Source: Nocardia sp. BMG111209 (GTDB lineage Bacteria > Actinomycetota > Actinomycetes > Mycobacteriales > Mycobacteriaceae). From it: a DNA stretch of 64,000 nucleotides. The notes below the pieces were generated by a model, which saw nothing but the letters and a program-made list of their open reading frames with translations, searched no databases and was not told the origin of the DNA. The position numbers were made by a program, and so were the translations under genes. Below are positions 30,789-41,529 of the stretch, in pieces (position 1 is the first letter of the stretch; every line of letters starts with the position of its first letter). The stretch spans positions 1 through 64,000 of the forward strand of contig NZ_KB907307.1 of NCBI RefSeq assembly GCF_000381925.1, written 5' to 3'.

Positions 30789-30898
30789 CCTAACTGTGTT
30801 CCGGCCCGGCTTCGGGCAGGGCAACGCGAATGACAGTGCGCCGCCGCGAGTATAGGCAGAACTCGCAGGCTTCGTCCGCCCCCGTTCCGACAGTTAGG
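30789..30898. promoter_or_regulatory. Divergent promoter region with inverted 9-base arms
   Basis: CCTAACTGT (30789-30797) and ACAGTTAGG (30890-30898) are perfect inverted copies 92 bases apart. The right arm overlaps the TTAGGGG direct repeat; the left arm faces the secreted SGNH gene, 8 bases before its ATG. This may let one regulator act on both promoters. Confidence 0.45.
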
Positions 30899-30915
30899 GG
30901 CCGTCTAGGGGTTAC
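30894..30915 (+). promoter_or_regulatory. TTAGGGG-N5-TAGGGGTTAC direct repeat (copy 2), candidate activator site of PKS1
   Basis: TAGGGG at 30895-30900 and 30906-30911 (11-base period), then TTAC. It lies about 95 bases before the PKS1 start. Outside the N5 it matches the copy before the MqnA operon at every position of 17. Confidence 0.65.
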
Positions 30916-31010
30916 CGCCATTCCGGCTCGGCGGCGACGATGGGATCGTTCGCGGCGTATGCAGTCGTTCCGCCGCGAAGACCGAACCCTGCCGAATTCT
31001 GGAGACGGGT

Positions 31011-34000
31011 ATGGCGACCGAAGAAAAACTGCGCACCTATCTGAAGCGGGCGGCTATCGACCTGCACAAGACCCGGCAGCGTTTGCAGGAACTGGAGTCG
31101 CGGACGGTGGAGCCGATCGCGATCATCGGCATGGCCTGCCGCTTTCCCGGTGGCGTGAGCTCGCCGGAGGAGCTGTGGCGGGTCGTGGCCGACGGCCGCG
31201 ACGTGATCTCGGAGTTCCCCGACGACCGCGGCTGGGATGTTGCCGGGCTGTACCACCCGGATCCCGACCACGAGGGCACCTCCTACGCCCGTGAGGGCGG
31301 ATTCCTGCGTGGCGCAGCCGATTTCGACGCCGCGTTCTTCGGGGTGAGCCCGAAGGAAGCGCTGGCGATGGAACCGCAGCAGCGGCACCTGCTGGAGGTG
31401 TCCTGGGAGGCGCTCGAGCGGGCGAACCTGGACCCGACCACGTTGCGCGGCAGCACGACCGGAGTGTTCACCGGCATCATCGAGGTCCAGTACGGGCCCA
31501 GCATCGCGCAGGACCGCAGCGGTCTCGCGGGGCTGCTGCTGATCGGGCGCACCACGAGCGTCGCGTCCGGCCGGGTGGCCTACGCGCTCGGGCTCGAGGG
31601 TCCCGCGGTGTCCATCGATACCGCGTGTTCGTCGTCGCTGGTGGCGATGCACGACGCGGCGCGTGCGCTGCGCTCCGGCGAGTGCACTCTCGCGCTGGCC
31701 GGCGGCGTGACGGTGATGCCGACGGCGGAGGCGTTCATCGCCTTCTCCCGGCAGCGGGTGATCTCGCCGGACGGGCGGGCCAAGCCGTTCTCCGCCGACG
31801 CCAACGGCACCGCATGGTCCGAGGGTGTCGGAATGCTTGTGCTGGAACGTCTTTCGGATGCCCAGCGGAACGGGCATCGGGTCCTCGCGGTCATCCGCGG
31901 CTCCGCGGTGAATTCGGACGGCGCCTCCAACGGGCTGACCGCGCCCAACGGCCCGTCCCAGCGGCGGGTGATCGAAGCGGCACTCAACAGCGCGAAACTG
32001 ACCACCGCCGATGTCGACGTCGTGGAGGCGCACGGTACCGGCACGCCGCTCGGCGACCCGATCGAGGCGCAGGCCCTGCTGGCCACCTACGGACGTGGCC
32101 GCCGGACGCCGCTGTGGCTCGGCTCGGTGAAATCGAATATGGGCCATACCAGCGCGGCCGCCGGTGTCGCGGGTGTGATCAAGATGGTCATGGCGATGCG
32201 CAACGAGACCGTGCCGCCGACGTTGCACGTGGGAGAGCCGTCCCCGCACGTGGATTGGACCGCGGGCGAGGTCCGGCTGGCCACCGAGGCGCAGGCCTGG
32301 CCCCGTGACGGCCGGCCGCGGCGCGCGGGGGTGTCCGCCTTCGGAATCAGCGGCACCAACGCACACGTGATCCTGGAGCAGTACGAGAAGCCCGCGCCCG
32401 TCGCGGAACCGGCCGACGGCGCGGAGGCCGCCGAGCCCGCGGAAACGACTGCGGTGCAACCGATATCGGTCGAGGAGCCGGCAGTGCCGCCGGTGCTCGG
32501 CTGGGTGCTGTCCGGCGGCACCGGGCCCGCGCGGGACGAGCAGGCGCGGCGGCTGGCGGCATTCGTCGCGGCGCACCCCGAGGCGACCGCGGAGGGCATC
32601 GGGTACGCGCTCGCGGCCGGCCGGGCCCGGCTGACGCACCGCGCGGTCCTGCTCGGTGCGGACCGCGCGGAACTGGTGACCGCGCTGGACGCCCTGAACG
32701 ACTCGCGCACCTCACCGAATGTCGTGGTGGGACAGGCACTTCCCGGCGCGAAGACGGCGTTGCTGTTCCCCGGTCAGGGTGCGCAGCGGGTCGGCATGGG
32801 CCGTGCCCTGTACGACCACTACCCGGTCTACGCGGCCGCCTTCGACGAGATGTGCGCGTACTTCGACGGCCGGTTCGATCCGCCGTTGCGGGAGGTGATC
32901 TTCGCCGAGCCCGACAGCGCCGCCGCGGGCCTGCTCGCGCAGACCTCCTACACCCAGGCCGCGCTGTTCTGTGTCGAGGTCGCGACCTTCCGGTTGTTCG
33001 AATCTTTCGGTGTGCGACCGGATCTGCTGATGGGCCATTCCATCGGTGAGGTGACCGCCGCCCATCTGGCCGGCGTCTGGTCGGCGGAGGACGCGGCGAA
33101 ACTCGTTGCGGCACGGGGCCTGCTGATGCAGGCGCTGCCCGAGGGCGGCGCCATGCTGTCGGTGCCGATGTCCGAGGCGGAGGTGACCCCGATGCTGGCC
33201 GGTCGCTCGGGCCGGATCGCCGTCGCGGCGGTCAACGGCCCCGCGACGGTGGTGGTCTCCGGGGACGAATCCGCGGTCGACGAGGTGGCGGCGGTGGTCG
33301 CCGAGCGCGGGCACACCGCGCGGCGGCTGCGGGTCAGTCATGCGTTCCACTCGCCGCGGATGGATCCGATTCTCGCCGACTTCGCCGGTGTCTGCGCGAG
33401 CCTGACCTATCACCCGCCGACGATTCCGGTGATGTCCAACGTCACCGGCGAACTCGCCGACCCGCAGCAGCTGTGCGATCCGGACTACTGGGTGCGGCAC
33501 GTGCGGGAGCCGGTCCGGTATCTCGCCGGCATCCGAGCGGCCCGGGAGTACGGCGCGACGGTGTTCCTCGAGGCGGGTCCCGGTACGACGCTGACGGCCC
33601 TGACCCGGGACGGCTTGGCCGACGAGGATACCGATCCGCTGACCGCGGCGCCCGCGCTGGACCCCAAACGCGAAGAGGCGCAGTCGTTCCACGCGGCGCT
33701 CGCGGCGGCCTTCGTCGCCGGCACCAACGTCGACTGGGCGGCGGCGCTGGCGGTCGGCCGGTCCCAGCACGTGGATCTGCCCACCTATGCGTTCCAGCGC
33801 AAGCGGTTCTGGCTCGACACACCGGTCGGCACCGGAGATCTCAGCGCCGCCGGGCTCGGCACGCTCGGACATCCGTTGCTGGCGGCCATGATTCCACTGG
33901 CCGCCGACGCCGGAATGGTGGCGACGGGCCGGCTGTCGGTGGCCGCGCAGCCGTGGCTGGCCGATCACGCGATGGCGGGAACCGTGCTGGTGCCCGGGAC

Positions 34001-37000
34001 CGCCTTCATCGAGATGGCATTGCGGGCAGCCGATCTGGTGGGCGCGACAGGGGTGTCGGAACTGGTGTTGCAGGCGCCGCTGGCGCTGACCGGCACCGGG
34101 GTCGATGTTCAGGTGGTCGTCGACGGCGCCGCCGAACCGAGCATCGCGATCTACTCACGGCCGCGCGACACCCCCGGTCCGGACTGGACCTGCCACGCCA
34201 CCGGTGCGCTGTCGGTCGGCGAGATCGACGTGCCCACAAGTGAATTCACCGCCTGGCCGCCGCGCGACGCGGTCGCGGTCGAGGTGGGCGAGGTCTACGA
34301 CCGGCTGTCCGAGGCGGGGTACGGCTACGGCCCGGCCTTCCACGGCCTGACCGCGATGTGGCGGCGCGGCGAGGAGCTGTTCGCCGAAGTGGAACTGCCC
34401 GAGCAGATCCGCGGCGAGGCGGCGGAATTCGGTATCCATCCGGTGCTGCTGGACGCGGCCCTGCACGCGATGGCGGCCGTGGCCGTCACCGGTGAGGAGG
34501 CGGGGCAGCCGGTGCGGCTGCCGTTCGCCTGGGAAGGTGTGTCGCTGCTCGCGGTCGGTGCGACCGCGCTGCGAGTTCATCTGGCGCCCAACGGAACCGA
34601 TCGGCTGTCGGTCACGGTGGCCGACACCGCGGGCAGTGTCGTCGCGGCGGTGTCCGCGCTGACCGTGCGGGCCCTGTCGGCCGACCGGCTCACCTCGGCC
34701 GCCGCGGGCGCCGCGGATCTCTACGCGGTGAACTGGGTGGCGATGCCGCAGAACGCGGCCGAGGGCAGCTGGGAGACCACGGAAACGGCGGCGGCACAGG
34801 CATTCCCGGTGGAGAGCTGGACCGGCGCACAGGGCGCGGCCCTGGTGCTGCGCTGCGAGTCCGGTTCCACCGGCGACACCGCCGGGACCGCGGCCCGCGC
34901 GCTTGCCACCGTGACCGGCGTGCTCGAGCGGGTGCGCGGCCTGTGGGCCGAGGACCGGCGGCCGGCGCCGACGGTCGTGGTGGTGACCAGCGGCGCGGTC
35001 GCCGTCGAGGGTGGCGAGGATGTCACCGACCTGGCCGCGGCCCCGGTCTGGGGCCTGCTGCGCAGTGCCCAGGCCGAGAATCCGGAACGGCTGGTGCTGG
35101 TCGACGTGGACGATCCCGGGGCGTACCGCGCCGCCGTGGCCGCCGCGCTCGCCCTGGACGGGGAGCCGCAGGTCGCGGTCCGGGGTGGCGTCGCGCACGT
35201 GCCGCGGTTCGCGCGGGCCGGAACCGACAGCGTCGGCGGCGCGGAGCTGATCGGCGCCGGCCCCTGGCGACTGGGCTCGCTGGGCAAGGGCACGCTCGAC
35301 GGCGACAACATCGTGCTGCGGGCGGACGAGACCGCCGGGGCCGCACTGGAACCCGGGCAGGTACGGGTCCGGCTGCGGGCCACCGGCATGAACTTCCGCG
35401 ACGTGCTGATCGTGCTGGGCATGTATCCCGATCCGGACGCCCCGATCGGCGGCGAGGGCGCGGGCGTCGTGGTCGACGTGGCCGCCGACGTCACCGAATT
35501 CGCGCCGGGGGACCGGGTGATGGGCCTGTTCGCCGGCATCGGCGATACGGTGGTGTCGGATCGCTCGATGGTGGTGCCGATGCCGGAGGGCTGGACCTTC
35601 GATCAGGCCGCGGCGGTGCCGGCGGTGTTCGCCACCGCGTACTACGCCCTGGTCGATCTGGCCGCGGTGCGCGAGGGTGAGACCCTGTTGATCCACGCCG
35701 CCACCGGCGGTGTCGGTATGGCCGCGACCCAACTGGCCCGGCACCTCGGTCTCGAGGTCTACGCGACGGCCAGCCTGCCGAAGTGGGACACCCTGCGCGG
35801 CATGGGTTTCGACGATCGGCACATCGCCAATTCGCGGACGCTCGATTTCGAGGCGGAGTTCCTGGCGGCGACCGGCGGCCGGGGCGTGGACATCGTGCTC
35901 GACTCGCTGGCCGGCGAATTCGTCGACGCCTCACTGCGTCTGCTGCCGCGCGGCGGCCGGTTCGTCGAGATGGGCCAGACCGATGTCCGTGACCCCGACG
36001 AGGTGGCCACCGACCATCCCGGAGTGACCTACCGCGGCTTCGTGCTGATGGAGGCCGGTCCGCAACGGTTGCACGACATCCTCTCGGAACTGCTGAAGCT
36101 GTTCGAATCCGGTGTGCTGCAGCCGCTTCCGGTGACGCCGTGGGATCTGCGGCGGACGCCGGAGGCGTTCCGGTACCTCAGTCAGGCTCGGCACGTCGGC
36201 AAGAACGTGCTCACCGTGCCGGTCCCGCTGGATCCGGCGGGCACCGTGGTCGTCACCGGCGGCACCGGCGTGCTGGGAGCGGCGGTCGCGCGGCATCTGG
36301 TCCAGGCGCACGGCGCCCGGAATGTGCTGCTGCTCAGCCGTAGTGGCGCCGCGGCCGCGGGTGCGGCCGAACTCGACGCGGAGCTCACCGAACTCGGCGC
36401 GCGGGTGCGGATCGCCGCCTGTGACACCGCCGATGCGCAGGCGCTGCGGACCGTCCTCGCGGCGGTGCCGCCGGAGCATCCACTCACCGCCGTCGTGCAC
36501 GCCGCGGGCGTGATCGACGACGCCCTGTTCACCGATCTCACCACCGAGCAGGTGGCGACGGTGTTCCGGGCCAAGGCGGCCGCGGCCTGGAATCTGCACG
36601 AGGCGACCGCCGGACTGGAACTGTCCGCGTTCGTGCTGTACTCGTCCGTCGCCGGTGTGCTCGGTGGCCCCGGGCAGGCCAACTACGCGGCGGCCAACGT
36701 GTTCCTGGACGCCCTGGCGGCGCACCGGCACCGGCTCGGACTGCCGGCGTCCTCGCTGGCCTGGGGCATCTGGGAACAGGCCAGCGGCATCACCGGACAT
36801 CTGTCGGACCAGGACTTCGCCCGCATGCGGCGCGACGGACTGCTGCCGATCCCGACCGCGGACGGCCTGGCGATGCTGGACGGCGCACTGCGGCTGGGAC
36901 ATTCGCTGACCGTCGCCGCCAAACTGGACGTGCCCGCCATCCAGGCGGCCGGCGCCCAGGACGCGACGCTGCTGCCGCCGGCGCTGCGCGGGCTGCTGCG

Positions 37001-37553
37001 CGGCGTGCGCCGCACGGCCGACAGTTCGGTGGCCGATGCCTCCGCGAAACTCGCGGGGACACTGAGCGGTCGCAGCCGCGGCGATCAGGAAGCGTTGGTA
37101 CTGGCGACGATTCGCAGCCACGCCGCGGCCGTGCTCGGCCACGAGTCGCCGGAGGCGATCGGGCAGGACCAGGCCTTCACCGATCTCGGCTTCGATTCGC
37201 TGGGCGCGGTGGAATTCCGCAACCGCCTGAAGACCGCGACCGGGCTGAAGCTCGCGACCACGGTGGTGTTCGACTATCCGACACCGCTGGCGCTGGCCCG
37301 CTACATCCGCGACGAGATCGCCCCCGCGGTCGATCCCACCGCGGTGATCAAGGCCCAGATCGCCTCGCTCGCCGACAGTTGCGACGAGGCCCAATTGGAT
37401 CCGGATGCGGTGGCGGACATCACGGCCCGCCTGGACGAGTTGCTGCTGCGCCTGCGCGGCGGCGAACTCGACGGGATCCTCGACGATTTGGACACCGCCG
37501 GTGACGACGAACTGTTCGAGTTCATCGACCAGCCGGCTCCGCCGACCGCCTGA
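31011..37553 (+). CDS. Type I polyketide synthase, one module KS-AT-DH-ER-KR-ACP (PKS1)
   Basis: The 2180-residue protein starts at ATG 31011 after GGAG. Domains: N-terminal docking coil ([19 protein letters not shown]); KS about 36-460 (Cys 206 in DTACSSS, His in EAHGTGT and NMGHT); AT about 555-880 (Ser 677 in GHSIGE, malonyl motif HAFH); DH from about 950 ([19 protein letters not shown]); ER about 1430-1740 ([15 protein letters not shown]); KR about 1745-1990 ([29 protein letters not shown]); ACP (Ser in LGFDSLG, about 2063). All active residues look intact, so it is a fully reducing module. The C-terminus ends in a class 1-type docking tail (DDELFEFID), although no matching downstream PKS is in the window and no thioesterase is fused. 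It heads a five-gene operon. Confidence 0.96.
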   Translation: MATEEKLRTYLKRAAIDLHKTRQRLQELESRTVEPIAIIGMACRFPGGVSSPEELWRVVADGRDVISEFPDDRGWDVAGLYHPDPDHEGTSYAREGGFLRGAADFDAAFFGVSPKEALAMEPQQRHLLEVSWEALERANLDPTTLRGSTTGVFTGIIEVQYGPSIAQDRSGLAGLLLIGRTTSVASGRVAYALGLEGPAVSIDTACSSSLVAMHDAARALRSGECTLALAGGVTVMPTAEAFIAFSRQRVISPDGRAKPFSADANGTAWSEGVGMLVLERLSDAQRNGHRVLAVIRGSAVNSDGASNGLTAPNGPSQRRVIEAALNSAKLTTADVDVVEAHGTGTPLGDPIEAQALLATYGRGRRTPLWLGSVKSNMGHTSAAAGVAGVIKMVMAMRNETVPPTLHVGEPSPHVDWTAGEVRLATEAQAWPRDGRPRRAGVSAFGISGTNAHVILEQYEKPAPVAEPADGAEAAEPAETTAVQPISVEEPAVPPVLGWVLSGGTGPARDEQARRLAAFVAAHPEATAEGIGYALAAGRARLTHRAVLLGADRAELVTALDALNDSRTSPNVVVGQALPGAKTALLFPGQGAQRVGMGRALYDHYPVYAAAFDEMCAYFDGRFDPPLREVIFAEPDSAAAGLLAQTSYTQAALFCVEVATFRLFESFGVRPDLLMGHSIGEVTAAHLAGVWSAEDAAKLVAARGLLMQALPEGGAMLSVPMSEAEVTPMLAGRSGRIAVAAVNGPATVVVSGDESAVDEVAAVVAERGHTARRLRVSHAFHSPRMDPILADFAGVCASLTYHPPTIPVMSNVTGELADPQQLCDPDYWVRHVREPVRYLAGIRAAREYGATVFLEAGPGTTLTALTRDGLADEDTDPLTAAPALDPKREEAQSFHAALAAAFVAGTNVDWAAALAVGRSQHVDLPTYAFQRKRFWLDTPVGTGDLSAAGLGTLGHPLLAAMIPLAADAGMVATGRLSVAAQPWLADHAMAGTVLVPGTAFIEMALRAADLVGATGVSELVLQAPLALTGTGVDVQVVVDGAAEPSIAIYSRPRDTPGPDWTCHATGALSVGEIDVPTSEFTAWPPRDAVAVEVGEVYDRLSEAGYGYGPAFHGLTAMWRRGEELFAEVELPEQIRGEAAEFGIHPVLLDAALHAMAAVAVTGEEAGQPVRLPFAWEGVSLLAVGATALRVHLAPNGTDRLSVTVADTAGSVVAAVSALTVRALSADRLTSAAAGAADLYAVNWVAMPQNAAEGSWETTETAAAQAFPVESWTGAQGAALVLRCESGSTGDTAGTAARALATVTGVLERVRGLWAEDRRPAPTVVVVTSGAVAVEGGEDVTDLAAAPVWGLLRSAQAENPERLVLVDVDDPGAYRAAVAAALALDGEPQVAVRGGVAHVPRFARAGTDSVGGAELIGAGPWRLGSLGKGTLDGDNIVLRADETAGAALEPGQVRVRLRATGMNFRDVLIVLGMYPDPDAPIGGEGAGVVVDVAADVTEFAPGDRVMGLFAGIGDTVVSDRSMVVPMPEGWTFDQAAAVPAVFATAYYALVDLAAVREGETLLIHAATGGVGMAATQLARHLGLEVYATASLPKWDTLRGMGFDDRHIANSRTLDFEAEFLAATGGRGVDIVLDSLAGEFVDASLRLLPRGGRFVEMGQTDVRDPDEVATDHPGVTYRGFVLMEAGPQRLHDILSELLKLFESGVLQPLPVTPWDLRRTPEAFRYLSQARHVGKNVLTVPVPLDPAGTVVVTGGTGVLGAAVARHLVQAHGARNVLLLSRSGAAAAGAAELDAELTELGARVRIAACDTADAQALRTVLAAVPPEHPLTAVVHAAGVIDDALFTDLTTEQVATVFRAKAAAAWNLHEATAGLELSAFVLYSSVAGVLGGPGQANYAAANVFLDALAAHRHRLGLPASSLAWGIWEQASGITGHLSDQDFARMRRDGLLPIPTADGLAMLDGALRLGHSLTVAAKLDVPAIQAAGAQDATLLPPALRGLLRGVRRTADSSVADASAKLAGTLSGRSRGDQEALVLATIRSHAAAVLGHESPEAIGQDQAFTDLGFDSLGAVEFRNRLKTATGLKLATTVVFDYPTPLALARYIRDEIAPAVDPTAVIKAQIASLADSCDEAQLDPDAVADITARLDELLLRLRGGELDGILDDLDTAGDDELFEFIDQPAPPTA

Positions 37554-37568
37554 CCCGGGAGATTCACG

Positions 37569-38444
37569 ATGGCTCTGAAGTTTTCGGCACTGCTGCGCGG
37601 CGCGCTGGCGGTGGCCGCGTTGACCGCGGCCACGGTGCCACCGCTCGCGGCGGCCGACGCCGACACCATGACGCCCGAGGTGGTTCCCGTCTCGGACCGG
37701 CAGTGCTCGGCCGGCGAGCGCGCGGCGAGCCTGGTCGCCGATCGGCAACGGGTACTGGACCGGCTCGGGCATCTGCGGGTGCTCAACGGTCCCGACGACG
37801 TGATGCAACTGGCGGCGCTCGGCGCGTGGGGCCCGGATTCGCACGGCTGGGTGCAGTATCACGACGTCGGGGTCGGCCTGCTGAATCTGCCACGCTCCCT
37901 GGACATCATCGCCCGCGGGATCGACGGCGTCACGGCCGGGACGACCGCTCGCGACTCGGTGGTCAGCGGGGAGCCCACCGGCCTGTTCTACCGGTCGCTG
38001 GCGCCGAATCCGGTCTACGACGACGCCTACACACCCTCGTTCCCCTACGAGCTCGTCGGCTGGTTCTACGGCGCCGTCTACACCCCCGGGATCACGCCGA
38101 TCGAGAACGGGCTGTGCGTGTATCCCACCGACTGGGGTTTCCACGAGCGCGGCGTGCACGCCTTCCCGAATTTCGACATGGTGATGCAGCCGCCGGATGA
38201 GCCGTGGATGGGGCAGAACCCCGGCACGATTCCGCTGGCGCTGCCGAATCCCCCCGGCCTGGTGCATCCGCGGGCCTGGGATCTGCACATCTGGCTGGTG
38301 CCCGGCAGCGACACCCCGATCACCGGCGGTCTCGACACCGCGCAGGAGATCGCGGGTCACGACGGCGGTATCCCCGAGTCGTTCCCGTATCCGCAGGGAC
38401 CGACGGCGGTGGGGCCGGATCTGCCCGAGCACCACGGACATTGA
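37569..38444 (+). CDS. Secreted protein of unknown function in the PKS operon
   Basis: The 291-residue protein starts at ATG 37569, 15 bases after PKS1. An N-terminal signal peptide (LLRGALAVAALTAATVPPLA, cut near ADA about residue 30) is followed by a soluble domain rich in Trp, Tyr, Pro and Gly (HGWVQYHDVGVGLLNLPRS, YELVGWFYGAVY, PTDWGFHERGVHAFPNFDM, WDLHIWLVPG). Two Cys (DRQC, NGLC) could form a disulfide after export. The tail ends EHHGH. I do not recognise the family. The position inside the operon suggests work on the exported product or protection outside the cell. Confidence 0.75.
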   Translation: MALKFSALLRGALAVAALTAATVPPLAAADADTMTPEVVPVSDRQCSAGERAASLVADRQRVLDRLGHLRVLNGPDDVMQLAALGAWGPDSHGWVQYHDVGVGLLNLPRSLDIIARGIDGVTAGTTARDSVVSGEPTGLFYRSLAPNPVYDDAYTPSFPYELVGWFYGAVYTPGITPIENGLCVYPTDWGFHERGVHAFPNFDMVMQPPDEPWMGQNPGTIPLALPNPPGLVHPRAWDLHIWLVPGSDTPITGGLDTAQEIAGHDGGIPESFPYPQGPTAVGPDLPEHHGH

Positions 38445-38457
38445 CGGGCGGGGCCGG

Positions 38458-40218
38458 ATGACGAGCGAAACGGCAATCGAGACGACGGTACTGATCGTCG
38501 GCGCGGGGGTCGGCGGGCTGACCGCGTCGATCTTCCTGTCCAACCTGGGGGTCGATCATCTGCTGGTCGAGCAGCGGCCGGAACCGGCGCGACTTCCCAA
38601 GGCGCACTACATGAATCACCGGACGATGGAGATCTTCCGGCAGCACGGGATCGCCGGGGACTTCGAATCGGCGGGGGCGCCGCTGGACAAGTTCGGCAAG
38701 GTCTGCTGGCAGACCACCCTGGCCGGCAAGGGCCCGTTCGACGGCCGGGTGATCTACGAGATGGACGCCTTCGGCGGCGGCGACCTGCGGGAGTACTGGT
38801 CGGCCGCGAGTCCGGTCGCGGCGACGAATCTGCCGCAGATCCGCTCGGAACCGTTGCTGCGCAGCGCCGCCGAGCGGCGGGCCCCCGGACGGGTCCGGTA
38901 CGGGCACGAATTGATCGACTGGACCGAGCAGCCGGATCGGCTGGTCGCGACGGTGCGCGACACGGCGGGTGAAACCCACACGGTGGCGGCGAAATACCTG
39001 ATCGCCGCCGACGGCGGCCGGACCGTCGGCCCGCGGCTGGGCGTGCGGTTCGACGGCTGGCCGAGGTTCCACCACGTCACCACGGTGCATTTCAGCGCGG
39101 ATCTGTCCCGCTGGCAGCGCGACGGGGCGCTGCTGACCTACTTCGTGAATCCCAAGCAGCCGTCGTTGTCCGGGGCGACGCTGGTAGAAATGGGGCCCAC
39201 CTGGGGATGTTTCAGCGAGGAGTGGGGCCTGCACTTCACCACCGGCCCGGACGATCCGGCCCGCTCCGATCGCGAGGCGGTCCTGGCCCGCATCCGAGAC
39301 ACCCTCGGCATCGGGCAACAGCGGTTGCGGCTGCACAAGGTCAGCAACTGGACGGTCGACGCGGTCAACGCCCAGAGTTACCGCAGCGGAAGGGTTTTCC
39401 TCGCCGGGGACGCCGCGCACAAGCTGCCCCCGGCGGCCGGGCTGGGCCTCAACACGGCCGTACAGGACGTGCACAACCTGGCCTGGAAGATCGCCGCGGT
39501 GGAACGGGGGCACGCGGGTCCGGATCTGCTGGACACCTACGAACCCGAGCGCCGGCCCATCGGGCGCCGCAATCTGGACTGGGCCGTGGGCATCATCGCG
39601 AATTCGGAACTGGTCAGCGAGGCGGCGCTCGGGCTGGGCCCGCACGTGCCGGAGTGGATGCGGCCCACCTTCTTCAACACCTACTTCGAGGACTCGGCGC
39701 GGGGCCGGACCGCCCGGGCCCGCGCCGCCGAGGTCTTCCGCACCCATCGGATCGACTGCCAGGCACTGGATATCGAACTCGGCGCGGTCTACGAACAGGG
39801 CGCGCTGATCCCGGACGGCACACCCGCCCCGGCGACCGAACCGATGGGGGACAAGTTCTTTCCCGTCACCCGCCCCGGGCATCGGCTGCCGCACGCCTGG
39901 ATCGACCGCGACGGAACCCGCGAATCGACGCACGATTTCGTCGCGATCGACGGATACACGCTCATCACCGGGTCGGCCGGGCAGCCGTGGCGCGAGGCCG
40001 CGCGGCGGTTGCGCGAACGCACCGGAATACCACTGGAATCGGTCGTTCTCCCGGCCGGCGCCGACACCACCGGCGCCTGGGACCGATTGCGCGGCATCGG
40101 CGACGACGGCGCCCTGCTGGTCCGGCCCGATCACTACGTCGCCTGGCGCCGCACCGACGCGGTCGCCGATCCCGAGGCCGACCTGGCCCGGGTGATCCAA
40201 CGAATCACTCTCCGCTGA
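38458..40218 (+). CDS. FAD-dependent aromatic hydroxylase (PHBH/TfdB-like)
   Basis: The 586-residue start is ATG 38458, 13 bases after the secreted-protein gene; the open frame to 38197 overlaps that gene. FAD motif GAGVGGL (14-20), a DG-type motif near AADGGRTVGPRLG and the GDAAHKLPPAAGLGLN motif (about 317) are present. The C-terminal 150 residues form the thioredoxin-like domain of the phenol/2,4-dichlorophenol hydroxylase group. It would hydroxylate an aromatic ring with NAD(P)H and oxygen. An aromatic starter unit in this cluster fits such an enzyme. Confidence 0.88.
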   Translation: MTSETAIETTVLIVGAGVGGLTASIFLSNLGVDHLLVEQRPEPARLPKAHYMNHRTMEIFRQHGIAGDFESAGAPLDKFGKVCWQTTLAGKGPFDGRVIYEMDAFGGGDLREYWSAASPVAATNLPQIRSEPLLRSAAERRAPGRVRYGHELIDWTEQPDRLVATVRDTAGETHTVAAKYLIAADGGRTVGPRLGVRFDGWPRFHHVTTVHFSADLSRWQRDGALLTYFVNPKQPSLSGATLVEMGPTWGCFSEEWGLHFTTGPDDPARSDREAVLARIRDTLGIGQQRLRLHKVSNWTVDAVNAQSYRSGRVFLAGDAAHKLPPAAGLGLNTAVQDVHNLAWKIAAVERGHAGPDLLDTYEPERRPIGRRNLDWAVGIIANSELVSEAALGLGPHVPEWMRPTFFNTYFEDSARGRTARARAAEVFRTHRIDCQALDIELGAVYEQGALIPDGTPAPATEPMGDKFFPVTRPGHRLPHAWIDRDGTRESTHDFVAIDGYTLITGSAGQPWREAARRLRERTGIPLESVVLPAGADTTGAWDRLRGIGDDGALLVRPDHYVAWRRTDAVADPEADLARVIQRITLR

Positions 40219-40239
40219 AACGGAAACGGAGTCACAATC

Positions 40240-41514
40240 ATGGCCGACACGTCCTACGACACCATCGTCATCGGCGGCGGGCCCGCCGGGTGCGCGTATG
40301 CGCTGACCATGCTGCGGCGTGGCTACTCGGTGCTGCTGCTCGAGAAGGTCGAGTTCCCGCGATTCCACATCGGGGAGTCGTTCCTGCCCTACACCACCGA
40401 GATCCTGGACCAGCTGGGCCTGCTGGACGCGGTGATGGCCAAGCCCTACGCCTACAAGCCGGGCGTGGAGCTGACCGGTATCGCCGGCAGCGTGCGGCGC
40501 ATCGACTTCGGCGAGATCGGTGACGACCGGCGCACCTGGGCGATCCAGGTCGAGCGGGCCGAATTCGACAAGACGCTGCTGGACGAGACGGCCGCGGCCG
40601 GGGTGACCGTGCTGGAGGAGGCCACCGTCACCGGCGTCGACGTCGCCGCGGGCCGGGTCACCGGCGTCACCTATACCGTGAACGACGAAACACACCACGC
40701 CACAGCGCAATTCGTCGCCGATGCGTCCGGCCGGGCCGGCGTGATCGCGAAGCGGCTGAATCTGCGGGTGGCCGACAGCCGGCTGAAGATGGCCGCGGTG
40801 TTCAAGCACTACGGCGATCTCGACGAGAGCCAGAACCCGGGCGTCGAGGGCGACACCCAGCTCGGCATCCATCCCGACGGCTGGATGTGGGGAATCCCGT
40901 TGCGGTCGGACGCCATCAGCATCGGCGCCGTCGCCCCGATGGCGATCCTGCAGTCGGACCGGCCGGAGCGGGTCTTCGACGAGCATCTGGCCCGGCTGCC
41001 ACGCATCCAGCAGCGGTTGCGCGGGGCCACCGTGATCCGGGAACTCAAGGGCGAGCGCAACTTCGAGTACCACTCCGAAGTCCTCGCCGGGCCGGGCTTT
41101 TTCCTCGTCGGTGACGCCGGCAGTTTCACCGATCCGGTGTTCTCCGGCGGTGTGCTGCTGGCGCTGGCCACCGGCCGCAAGGCCGGGGAGCTGGCCGCGG
41201 ATCGCCTGGACGGCAAGCTGTCCGAGACCGAGATCGCCGATACCTACAACGCCTTCTTCAAGACCGGATACGAGACCTACTACCGGCTGATCTGCGCGGT
41301 GTACGACCACCGGCAGCCGATCATGGGCCAGGTGATCCTGGACCTGGCCGCCGATCTGGATCCGAAGTGGCACGTGCGACTGGTCAGCGGTGACTTCTGG
41401 ACCGGCGAGAGCCCGTTGGTGAATCGGCTGCGGGCGGAGAAGGACTGGAGTCTGTTCGCGAAGTTCGATCTGCTCACCGATTGTCCGATCTATCCCGGCG
41501 CAGTCGTGGCCTGA
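40240..41514 (+). CDS. Flavin-dependent halogenase
   Basis: The 424-residue protein has GGGPAG (12-17) for FAD, FHIGES (42-47), a Lys at 73 in AYKPG that lines up with the catalytic Lys of PltA/CmlS-type halogenases, and the halogenase signature WxWxIP as WMWGIP (215-220). GDAGSFTDPVFSGGV closes the FAD site. The size, about 100 residues shorter than tryptophan halogenases, points to a phenolic or carrier-bound substrate. It would use reduced flavin, oxygen and chloride (or bromide). A reductase partner is not in the operon. Alternative: a related geranylgeranyl-reductase-like flavoprotein, less likely because both WxWxIP and the Lys are present. Confidence 0.8.
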   Translation: MADTSYDTIVIGGGPAGCAYALTMLRRGYSVLLLEKVEFPRFHIGESFLPYTTEILDQLGLLDAVMAKPYAYKPGVELTGIAGSVRRIDFGEIGDDRRTWAIQVERAEFDKTLLDETAAAGVTVLEEATVTGVDVAAGRVTGVTYTVNDETHHATAQFVADASGRAGVIAKRLNLRVADSRLKMAAVFKHYGDLDESQNPGVEGDTQLGIHPDGWMWGIPLRSDAISIGAVAPMAILQSDRPERVFDEHLARLPRIQQRLRGATVIRELKGERNFEYHSEVLAGPGFFLVGDAGSFTDPVFSGGVLLALATGRKAGELAADRLDGKLSETEIADTYNAFFKTGYETYYRLICAVYDHRQPIMGQVILDLAADLDPKWHVRLVSGDFWTGESPLVNRLRAEKDWSLFAKFDLLTDCPIYPGAVVA

Positions 41515-41529
41515 CCGAAAGGAGCCGGG

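Noticed and set aside
40240..41514. Geranylgeranyl reductase-type annotation for the halogenase
   Set aside because: WxWxIP and the Lys in AYKPG fit halogenases better; kept as a minor alternative.
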